Source: an uncultured candidate division Zixibacteria bacterium
GTDB lineage: Bacteria; Zixibacteria; MSB-5A5; SM1-73
Assembly (NCBI GenBank): GCA_903908285.1
Contig: CAIVRH010000015.1
Coordinates: forward strand, 122,746 to 186,745
DNA: 64,000 nucleotides
Direction: 5' to 3'
The notes below the pieces were generated by a model that was not told the origin of the DNA, made no database searches, and was given only the letters and a program-made list of their open reading frames with translations. Every line of letters begins with the position of its first letter. The stretch's first letter is position 1. The position numbers were made by a program, and so were the translations under genes. This document shows positions 45,194 to 53,126 of this stretch, in pieces.

Positions 45194-46321
45194 CTATCTT
45201 CCTTCCAAAAGAATTTGTCCGATTCCTTCGATATTGATTTCGATTTCAGAGTCCTCCTCGCCGCAAATTCCTTCCAGTGTCGTTTTGTTTAATTCCGTAG
45301 GCTGGATAACGATGCCACTGGTTTTTATCTTTCCCCCTCGTCCCACGGTTAGCATCAACCGGGCAGAAAGATCAGTGGGCACCACGACATCGATGTTACC
45401 ATAGGTATTATTGATATAAAGGGTAGCGTCTTCTATTGCGGTCAAATCCAAATCGATCTTGGAGTACACTGTTTTGAATTCACTTCCCCCCCCCCTTAGA
45501 GTAACATCGGAGGCATAGATATTGCCATAGACCGTGTTTGCATCCAATTGGCCTTCAAACCTTTCCACATTGATTTTGCCGTAGCTGGTTTTAAAATAAG
45601 CTTTGCTGTCTTTGGTGTTTACATCCTGAGCCAGAATGGAATTGTAACTGGTTTCGACATTCAAATCACCCTCGATATTCTTCACTTCCACCTGATCGTA
45701 CGATCCGGTGATATTAGTCTCCTCGGAGACATCACTGACCTGGATATCGCCATATTGGTTCTGAATGTCTACTTTGGTGAAGGGACCGGAAAGGTCCAGA
45801 TCGAAGCCCTGAGTTTTTGTTTCCACGCTGAAATTACGGGGCAGGAAGATGTAGAGGCTGGCTTCTATCCCGTAATTTGAACCTTCCCAGGGGGCCGGGT
45901 GAGGGGTAGTCAGTTTCAAGGTCACCAGGTCCTCATTCCGTTCCAAGTCCAAGTCCACCATACCGGTGAACTGTTTGGCTTTCTCCGTGGTATTGGCTTT
46001 TGCCCAGATTTTGAATTTCACCTGGCAGTTTTCCTTATCCCATACCTCCAGATAGATTTGTCCGCCCAGATTGGCCGGAGCGGTCAAAATAAATTGGCTG
46101 GCTCCTCCTACGGAAATCTCGGACTGGGAGGTTAACGTGTATTCTTCAATGCCGAATGCGGCGGTGGACAAATAGAAAATAAAGAGGAGAAAAACAAAAC
46201 TTGAGAAAATGAGACGAGAAAAAACAAATTCGGTTCTCAATTTAGCCTCGGGTTTGGGCATTCCAATACTTCTCATTTCGTCTATACGATTTCTGCCCTG
46301 GAGAAGTTTCGGAAAAGACAT
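45194..46321 (-). CDS. Exported DUF4097-like beta-repeat protein
   Basis: A 375-residue exported protein with a signal segment at about residues 34-57 (LIFSSFVFLLFIFYLSTAAFG). The mature half has short beta repeats, each about 20 residues with the pattern Y-G-x-I-x-V (NQYGDIQVSDV, TSYGKINVERF, TVYGNIYASDV, NTYGNIDVVVP), as in DUF4097/adhesin-like beta-helix proteins. The role is unknown; homologues often sit beside anti-sigma factors or envelope-stress genes, which is not the case here. The ATG at 46321 has AAGGA about ten bases upstream; a start at Met16 or Met21 is also possible. Confidence 0.8.
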   Translation of the reverse strand: MSFPKLLQGRNRIDEMRSIGMPKPEAKLRTEFVFSRLIFSSFVFLLFIFYLSTAAFGIEEYTLTSQSEISVGGASQFILTAPANLGGQIYLEVWDKENCQVKFKIWAKANTTEKAKQFTGMVDLDLERNEDLVTLKLTTPHPAPWEGSNYGIEASLYIFLPRNFSVETKTQGFDLDLSGPFTKVDIQNQYGDIQVSDVSEETNITGSYDQVEVKNIEGDLNVETSYNSILAQDVNTKDSKAYFKTSYGKINVERFEGQLDANTVYGNIYASDVTLRGGGSEFKTVYSKIDLDLTAIEDATLYINNTYGNIDVVVPTDLSARLMLTVGRGGKIKTSGIVIQPTELNKTTLEGICGEEDSEIEINIEGIGQILLEGR

Positions 46322-46466
46322 ACCGATTTTTCCTTTCTCTCTTCCCCTGTCGAATATTGCAGTACCTTAAGTAAAATCCCAAATTCCGAACGGCTGTTTT
46401 TTTTCGTCACGATCGCATTTAGCTATTTAGTGCATCTTATATAAGCAGAGTAGGATCTTACATTTC

Positions 46467-47042
46467 TTATTCGTCGGGGTTGATCTCCTCGGCACTCTTG
46501 CCGCTCCGGATTTTTCGCACGACCCAGAATGTCAATCCTCCAATTATAATGAGGGCGACGATTATCTTCTCATAATGTTTGATCTGACCGATCAAAGCTT
46601 CCAAACTGGCACCGAATACATAGCCCAAACCTCCCATAACCACCGCCCAGACCAGGCAGGAAAGAAAGGCAAAAGGCAGATATTCCCTTTTCTTCATTTT
46701 GATCAGCCCCAAAAAGGCGGCGGAGGCGAATCTTAAGCCGTAGAGGTAGCGGGTGATGAAAATGGCCCAAATCCCAAACCGGTTGAAGAGCTTCTTGGCT
46801 TTGGGATAATACCTTCTGGCTTGAGGAAACTTCCAGAGTATCCCTACTCCCCTGGTTCTTCCCAGATAATACAGGGCTACATCTCCCAAATATGCCCCGG
46901 CCAGAGCCACCAGCATCACCACATCCAGTCTTAAATAACCTCTTTTGGCCAGGAATGCCGCAGCGATAAGAAAAGACTCCCCCTCCAAAAAAGAGCCAAA
47001 GAAGAGAGCGATGTAGCCAAACTGTGCCAGAAGATTCTGCAT
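46467..47042 (-). CDS. DedA family membrane protein
   Basis: A 191-residue inner-membrane protein of the DedA/VTT family with four or five membrane segments. The acidic start motif FGSFLEGESFLIAAAFLAKRG, the G-x3-GD-x3-Y segment (GAYLGDVALYYLGRTRG) and the basic motif FITRYLYGLRFASAAFLG are the family hallmarks. Members move undecaprenyl phosphate or phospholipid head groups across the membrane and are needed for envelope integrity; which lipid this one moves cannot be told. No ribosome-binding site is visible before the ATG. Confidence 0.9.
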   Translation of the reverse strand: MQNLLAQFGYIALFFGSFLEGESFLIAAAFLAKRGYLRLDVVMLVALAGAYLGDVALYYLGRTRGVGILWKFPQARRYYPKAKKLFNRFGIWAIFITRYLYGLRFASAAFLGLIKMKKREYLPFAFLSCLVWAVVMGGLGYVFGASLEALIGQIKHYEKIIVALIIIGGLTFWVVRKIRSGKSAEEINPDE

Positions 47043-47306
47043 AAAGTGTATCGTCCGTTGACCGTTGTCGATAGTCCGGGGCTAAGTTGTCGTTGGTAGA
47101 GAGCGTCCGGTCTTATAACCTTACTCAAATTTTCTTCACTGTCGGGAGCATCCATAACCACCAGAGGTTTAAGCAGCAGGCTACGGACTTGTCCTGAGCG
47201 AAGTCGAAGGACGATCGACAGCGGACGAGCTGTTCTAGTTCTAAATACAATACTTAAAATTCAAGATTTAGGATTACCCTTAACCTCTATCACCTATCAC
47301 CTGCAT
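47043..47306. other. Intergenic region with a dispersed palindromic motif
   Basis: Holds a good copy of the window-wide repeat TCCTGAGCGAAGTCGAAGGA (about 47191-47210) and no gene I can support. Confidence 0.5.
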
Positions 47307-47630
47307 TTACTCCACTATCTCTTTTAACATACTATCCTGCTGCCTCAACTTTTTAATCATGGTATCATAGCGTTTGATATTTCGGGTTGATTTTAGGATA
47401 AGATAAATTCCCAAAACCACCAAGCCCACACACAAAGCCAGAAGGGGGATAAACAAAGAGAGTATCTGGAAAATGTTGTAGAATCTGGAGGTGGCGATCA
47501 GGATGGTTAAAACCGAAAGGGGCAGGGAAAGCACCGCAATCCCTGTGCGAAAAACCGATAGGGAAGTCCTCTTCTCCGATAAGATCAACTGAATCTGATC
47601 AATCAGAAAATCCTTAGATTTTTGTTCCAT
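47307..47630 (-). CDS. DUF202/YidH-like small membrane protein
   Basis: About 107 residues with two membrane helices (about 30-50 and 58-82) and basic ends. The segment LSEKRTSLSVFRTGIAVLSLP resembles the E-R-T-x-L-A-x-x-R-T motif that opens DUF202/YidH proteins. The open frame reaches 47744, but the ATG at 47630 (MEQKSKDFLIDQ) is preferred, as upstream residues are in low-quality coding DNA. The function of the family is unknown. Confidence 0.65.
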   Translation of the reverse strand: MEQKSKDFLIDQIQLILSEKRTSLSVFRTGIAVLSLPLSVLTILIATSRFYNIFQILSLFIPLLALCVGLVVLGIYLILKSTRNIKRYDTMIKKLRQQDSMLKEIVE

Positions 47631-47873
47631 GATTTCTTTATACCTTCCTCTTATCGCTCTTATCCTTACTAAGGAGAGGAGGAATAAAAGGGGAGAGGTT
47701 TCTTTGTCCACAGTCGACTGTCCACAGTCCACCGCTAACCCCAAAAAAAGAGCTTGTTTTTATTCGTCATTCATCATCCGTCATTGTTTTCATCTCCCTT
47801 ATTCCATTTTGCTGATCGGGCGGGGGTTCCCAGGCTGACACGTCCGTGCAACCCCCGCTCGAGCCAAAACTTT

Positions 47874-49973
47874 CTAATGCGCAGACTCCAACTTATCTAA
47901 TTTTGCCTCCAACGTCTCAATTCTTTTTTGTTGCTCCTTGACTAACTCTAACAGATATAAAGTCACTCCATCATATTTCACTGCATCCGGCTTGCCTTCT
48001 TTGTCATAGACAACCAAATCCGGAATCTGTTGCTCCACATCCTCGGCGATCAAACCCACTTCCTCCTGTCCGGTAGTCTTCAAGGTGAATTTCACCGGCT
48101 GAAGTTTAAGAACTTCTTGTGGATTAGTCTCCAACTTACTTATATCTTGCGCGTTCCTCTTGCTGGAACTGAACTGATGCAATACTCCATTAGCATCTGC
48201 CACCACCGTAGTGCCAGATTTAGATAGTGAGTTCAAGGGGACATATCTCCATCCGTAACTTGATGATTTCATATAAAGGTAAGACTCACAATAGGCTATA
48301 TCTCCAACATTTCCATGAGGGTCATCTGCTCCAGTAGGAATGTATCCTTGCCTCAATCTTAATTGGCTGTATCCATTTGGACCATTAATGTCCAATTTTG
48401 ATGTTGGATCTGTCGTCCCGATGCCGACATTAGCGGCCGGGGTTAAGATAATGTCGCCGACATCCGTGCTTATCTTCCCGTCGGTTCCGTCATGGGTGAT
48501 CTCGAGGTATTTACCCCAACTGCTGGTGGCGCTACTGCCATGAACCTTAAGATGAGTATTATAAGCTCGGATAGCGGACCAGCCGGAATAAAAATCGAAA
48601 TACTGATCCTCGGTGTCGTCTCCTACAAACGGAGCGACACCATTATTATCGAACTTAACTTTGAATCTATCCGGGTTATTATGGCTTGAAGTGCTGAGCA
48701 CCAGCTCACCATTATCCCGATTGAACTTGACGCCTCCTTCTACTTGTAACTTCCGAGTGGGGCTGGAAGTGCCTATGCCTACGCTATCCGAGCTGCTGTT
48801 CAGATATACTCTAGTGCCGCCATCGGTCCATCCGGTGGTACTGGATGCACTAACCCAGCTTAATCTACCAAGACCGTTGGTTTGCATCACATATCCGTTA
48901 AAGCCATCATAGGGGGGGAACTCATAACCGTCTTCCTCATCTCCGAAATAGATATGGGGCATATCGACCATGAACGTAGAATCCTGGGTCAGCTTGCTTT
49001 TGATGCCAAAAAGATAGGAGTAGTCACCTGTGCTGGTGATGGTGTCGCCATATCCCCCCAGGATGGCGGAGTAATCTCCGGCAGCCTGATTGGAATATCC
49101 TCCGCTGACTGTGCTGCGCTGCGCGCTGGCGACGTTGTTCGATCCACCGCCTACAGCTGCATCTGAACCACCGACAATATTCAATTGTCCCCCGGCAATG
49201 GTTGCATATGAACCGGTTACGCTGTTAATCCATCCTCCGCCGATAGTGGCGCCATCACCGTAGGTCTGGTTGATTCCCCCTCCGCTCACCGTGGCATACG
49301 ATCCGCTGGTCAAGTTGGCATATCCGCCTCCCACGGTAGTCCAGCCATCTCTGGCCACATTCCTGAATCCTCCGCCTACCGTACAGTATTTTCTGTTCTG
49401 TCCGCTGGCTCCGGTGGAGCAGGCTACTCCCAGATTCACGTGGGTGGAGTCGGCCGTACCGTAAAGACCATTGCCATATCGGGCTAGGCCCCACCTGCCG
49501 CCGGTTCGAAGAGTGGTGTCCGCACCGTCGCTGATTAAGAAGGTCCAGGTAGTGTTGCTTCCCCATGGTCCGGTAAGGGCGTAACTGGCAGTATCGGTTT
49601 TCTCCGCTCGATAAGCGTAGCCCACGCTGGTGAATCTTAGGCGGGGCATGGTCTCTGCGCCCACTCCCACTTCCAGCCAGTATTGTTGGTCAAACGCCAA
49701 ATTCAATGCGGTTTGTTTCCCCATAATCACGTTGAACAATCCATTGGTAACCTGCACCCCATTCTGAGTCTCGGTCCATAAAGAGCTTCCACCGGTGGTA
49801 TCCGTCCAAATCTTGAAAGTCAAATTGTAAGACCCGCTCAAGGGATTGCCGGAGTTGTCGGTCAACATTCCCTGGTAATTAATCATATGCGGTATTGTTG
49901 CTTCTACCGGTGATGTTAAATAAAACAAAGCTATAATTGCGTTTGTCAACAACAATATCAAGGACTTTTTCAT
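47874..49973 (-). CDS. Surface protein with YadA-like repeats and S74 chaperone domain (copy 1)
   Basis: A 699-residue exported protein. A signal peptide (residues 1-25) leads to a conserved head (IPHMINYQGMLTDNSGNPLSG...FNVIMGKQTALNL), a set of 14-residue YadA-type left-handed repeats (TVGGGYANLTSG, ATISGG-like, about residues 200-300), and a C-terminal intramolecular chaperone of peptidase family S74 (PVKFTLK, GLIAEDVEQQIPDLVVYD, YLLELVKEQQKRIETLE coiled coil). Such proteins trimerise as fibres. In the S74 site the serine remains (SSSKRN), but the lysine of the usual S-x-R-x-K motif is Ala, so self-cleavage may be lost. AGGAG lies six bases before the ATG. Confidence 0.9.
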   Translation of the reverse strand: MKKSLILLLTNAIIALFYLTSPVEATIPHMINYQGMLTDNSGNPLSGSYNLTFKIWTDTTGGSSLWTETQNGVQVTNGLFNVIMGKQTALNLAFDQQYWLEVGVGAETMPRLRFTSVGYAYRAEKTDTASYALTGPWGSNTTWTFLISDGADTTLRTGGRWGLARYGNGLYGTADSTHVNLGVACSTGASGQNRKYCTVGGGFRNVARDGWTTVGGGYANLTSGSYATVSGGGINQTYGDGATIGGGWINSVTGSYATIAGGQLNIVGGSDAAVGGGSNNVASAQRSTVSGGYSNQAAGDYSAILGGYGDTITSTGDYSYLFGIKSKLTQDSTFMVDMPHIYFGDEEDGYEFPPYDGFNGYVMQTNGLGRLSWVSASSTTGWTDGGTRVYLNSSSDSVGIGTSSPTRKLQVEGGVKFNRDNGELVLSTSSHNNPDRFKVKFDNNGVAPFVGDDTEDQYFDFYSGWSAIRAYNTHLKVHGSSATSSWGKYLEITHDGTDGKISTDVGDIILTPAANVGIGTTDPTSKLDINGPNGYSQLRLRQGYIPTGADDPHGNVGDIAYCESYLYMKSSSYGWRYVPLNSLSKSGTTVVADANGVLHQFSSSKRNAQDISKLETNPQEVLKLQPVKFTLKTTGQEEVGLIAEDVEQQIPDLVVYDKEGKPDAVKYDGVTLYLLELVKEQQKRIETLEAKLDKLESAH

Positions 49974-50235
49974 TTTGCGCTCCTAAAAGTTGTAAGGTTA
50001 AAGGTGAAAGGTGAAAGGTGTAAGGTCTAAGGTTAAAGTCCATATATCCCTTTCTTTACAGGTTCACTTCTTAGTGAAGATAATGAATGTTGTATTATAA
50101 GTTGTCTGTTGTCAACCGGAATCTCTTTTCCTCTCATCCTCAGCCTTTCCCCGGAGGAGAAAGAGGATTATCATTTTTCTCTTTACATCTTTTTTGTTAT
50201 TATTCGTTATCCGTTATTTGTCATCAGTCATTTCT
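49974..50235. other. Intergenic region with heptamer iterations
   Basis: An AAGGTGAAAGGTGTAAGGT tract (about 49990-50035) upstream of copy 1 is another example of the near-heptameric repeats found elsewhere in the window. Nothing else is recognised. Confidence 0.5.
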
Positions 50236-53022
50236 TTATTTGCCTTCTAACACCTCAATTCGTCTCTGCAATTCCTCATTCTTTGTTTTTAGCTCCTTCA
50301 CCACCTCTAAAAGATAAAGAGAAACCAGCTCATACTTAAGACCATCAGGTTGATGTTCCTTATCATAGATCACTAGGTTGTTTAGTCCCATCCCATCAAA
50401 CTCCTCTGCGATATAGCCAATCTCCCTCTGCCCGCTCGCTTTGTCCATAAAACTCTTGGGTTCCACCTGGAGAATCTTGTGAAAATCATCTTCCAAAGGT
50501 CGAACATCTTCCTTGTATCGCTTGGACGAGCTCTGATAATAAAAATCACCTGTGGCAGTATTAACCTTCACATTATTGTAACTACTGGTACTGGGAAGAC
50601 CATACACAGCTAACTTCGTACCGGGAGTCGTCGTCCCGATGCCAACATTGCCGGCAGGAAGTAATGCAATATCTCCAGCATCTGTGATTATTTTCCCATC
50701 GGTTCCGTCATGGGTCATGTCTATGTATTTACCCCAACTGCCACTGGCACTGCCAAAGACCGTGATATGTGCATCATAGGTGCGGTTGCTGGAAAAACCG
50801 GTATAGAAACTAAAATACTGATCCTCGCCATCATCCCCCATAAATGGTGCGGTGTTGTTGTTGGCGAAGTAAATACCATATCTACCTCCATCATCGTGGG
50901 TAGGGGTGCGAAGCGTCAATACTCCACCATTCTTGTTGAACTGAACATCTCCATCGAAACGGCTATAAGGCATACCCACCATGAAAGTGGAATCATCGGT
51001 TAACTTGCTTTTAATGCCAAAAAGAAAGGAATAATCGGCCGTGCTGGTGATGGTATCGGCATAACCTCCGAGAATGGCTGAATAGTCTCCATCAACCAAG
51101 TTTCTACTCCCCCCACAGATTGTGCCTTTATAGCCACTTGCCGTGTTGCTGTATCCACCACCGACAGTTGCATGATCACCGCTGGCGGTGTTTAATTCCC
51201 CACCCCCTATGGTTGCTACCAGGCCGCTGGCGGTGTTTAATGCTCCACCCCCTATAGTTGCATCCTGGTTACTAGCGGTGTCAGAAAATCCTCCTCCAAC
51301 AGTTGCTCCGTCTGCACTCGCTTTGTTTCCCCATCCACCTCCTATGGTTACACAATACCCGGCAGCGGTATTTTCTCCTCCCCCACTCACAGTCGCGTAA
51401 CCACCACTGCCAGAAGCGATGTTTAAGAACCCCCCTCCCACAGTCGCGTAACCTCCGCTGGCATTATTCTGAAGCCCACCCCCTACAGTGGCTGATTGGT
51501 CACTGGCTACGTTCACCTGTCCACCAGCTACGGTTGCAAGGTATCCACTGGCGGTGTTCCCCCATCCACCACCTATGGTTGCATCTTCACCACTGGCATT
51601 ATTCCATTTTCCACCTCCTATAGTGGTATAGCTTTGACTGGCAGTGTTCCCCAGTCCACCCCCTACAGAACAATATTTATAGTTTTGTCCACTGGTTCCA
51701 GTAATACAGCTTCCTCCAAGATTTACATGGGTAGAGTCTGCATTACCATAAAGGGTGTTGCCATATCGGGCAATGCCCCAGCGACCACCGGTTCTAAGGG
51801 TAGTGTCTGCGCCATCAGATATAAGGAAGGTCCAGGAATTAGCTGCTCCACCAATGTTTGCCCAGCTCAATTTACCACTCCCATCGGTCTGCATCACTTG
51901 ACCATTGGTACCTCGTGAAGTGGGAAACTCATAGCCGTTGCTTTCTTTACCAAACCATATATGAGGCATATCCACCATGAAAGTGGAGTCCTGAGTGAGT
52001 TTACTTTTAATCCCGAAAAGGTAAGAGTAGTCTCCTGAGCTGGTTATGCTATCCGCATACCCACTGAGGATAGCTGAATAGTCTCCAGCTGCAAAGTTGT
52101 AATATCCCCCACCAATGGTGCTATATTTGCCATTAGCAATGTTGAACTTTCCACCTCCGACTGTCGTAATAGAGTCATTTGCCCAGTTGTTATACCCACC
52201 TCCTACCGTGGCACTATAGTTAGTGGTGTAGTTAAGGTATCCTCCTCCGATGCTTCCATACATTCCACCGGCTCGATTCTGCAATCCACCCCCGATGGTC
52301 GATGTAGAACCGCTGGCGATGTTATTATATCCGCCTCCGACCGTAGAATTCTCAGCGATGGCGTTATTTTGTCTTCCTCCACCTACGGTTGATTCCAAAC
52401 CATTGGCAGTGTTAGCTATTCCCCCGCCAACGGTGCAGTATTTATAGTTCTGTCCACTGGTTCCTGTAGTGCAGGTTACTCCAAAGTTAACATGCGTGGA
52501 GTCGGCATTCCCGTAAAGAACATTCCCGTATCGAGTAATTCCCCAGCGACCACCAGTTCGGAGTGTGGTATCCGCGCCTTCACTGATTAGAAATATCCAA
52601 GTGTTGTTTCCACCCCACGGTCCCGCAAAGGCATATCCAGCAGTGTCTGCACGATAAGCATAACCTACGCTGGTGAATCTTATGCGGGGCATGGTCTCTG
52701 CGCCCACTCCCACTTCCAGCCAGTATTGTTGGTCAAACGCCAAATTCAATGCGGTTTGTTTCCCCATAATCACGTTGAACAATCCATTGGTAACCTGCAC
52801 CCCATTTTGAGTCTCGGTCCATAAAGAACTCCCTCCAGTGGTATCCGTCCAAATCTTAAAGGTTAAATTGTAAGATCCGCTCAAGGGATTGCCGGAGTTG
52901 TCGGTCAACATTCCCTGGTAATTAATCATATGTGGGATTGATGCAAAAGCGGAATATCCAGAAACAATTAAAAATAGTGCTATGGCAGCTAAAGTTGTTT
53001 TTAAGACGAAACGCTTCTTCAC
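50236..53022 (-). CDS. Surface protein with YadA-like repeats and S74 chaperone domain (copy 2)
   Basis: A 928-residue paralogue of the protein at 47874. The head domain (residues 30-130) is nearly the same, and two blocks of YadA-type repeats (about 195-320 and 430-660, unit pattern A-T-V/I-GGG--N-ASG) give a longer fibre. The S74 end keeps the S-x-R-x-K motif (SSKRYKED), so it can probably cleave itself after trimer folding, unlike copy 1. The start is a GTG at 53022 with AGGAGG four bases upstream. The DNA of the head region is almost identical to copy 1, pointing to recent duplication or gene conversion. Confidence 0.9.
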   Translation of the reverse strand: MKKRFVLKTTLAAIALFLIVSGYSAFASIPHMINYQGMLTDNSGNPLSGSYNLTFKIWTDTTGGSSLWTETQNGVQVTNGLFNVIMGKQTALNLAFDQQYWLEVGVGAETMPRIRFTSVGYAYRADTAGYAFAGPWGGNNTWIFLISEGADTTLRTGGRWGITRYGNVLYGNADSTHVNFGVTCTTGTSGQNYKYCTVGGGIANTANGLESTVGGGRQNNAIAENSTVGGGYNNIASGSTSTIGGGLQNRAGGMYGSIGGGYLNYTTNYSATVGGGYNNWANDSITTVGGGKFNIANGKYSTIGGGYYNFAAGDYSAILSGYADSITSSGDYSYLFGIKSKLTQDSTFMVDMPHIWFGKESNGYEFPTSRGTNGQVMQTDGSGKLSWANIGGAANSWTFLISDGADTTLRTGGRWGIARYGNTLYGNADSTHVNLGGSCITGTSGQNYKYCSVGGGLGNTASQSYTTIGGGKWNNASGEDATIGGGWGNTASGYLATVAGGQVNVASDQSATVGGGLQNNASGGYATVGGGFLNIASGSGGYATVSGGGENTAAGYCVTIGGGWGNKASADGATVGGGFSDTASNQDATIGGGALNTASGLVATIGGGELNTASGDHATVGGGYSNTASGYKGTICGGSRNLVDGDYSAILGGYADTITSTADYSFLFGIKSKLTDDSTFMVGMPYSRFDGDVQFNKNGGVLTLRTPTHDDGGRYGIYFANNNTAPFMGDDGEDQYFSFYTGFSSNRTYDAHITVFGSASGSWGKYIDMTHDGTDGKIITDAGDIALLPAGNVGIGTTTPGTKLAVYGLPSTSSYNNVKVNTATGDFYYQSSSKRYKEDVRPLEDDFHKILQVEPKSFMDKASGQREIGYIAEEFDGMGLNNLVIYDKEHQPDGLKYELVSLYLLEVVKELKTKNEELQRRIEVLEGK

Positions 53023-53126
53023 TATTCCTCCTGTTGAGATTGAAAGTTATAGGTTCAAAGTCCAACGGGTACAAGTCTTATTTAAGCATTTCTATCCACT
53101 AACTTCTTGCACCCCAATTTTATACT

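Noticed and set aside
49060..49330. Regular repeats that could suggest a CRISPR array or minisatellite
   Set aside because: They are coding YadA-type protein repeats with codon-level variation, in frame inside a surface protein gene; the same holds for 51100-52430.
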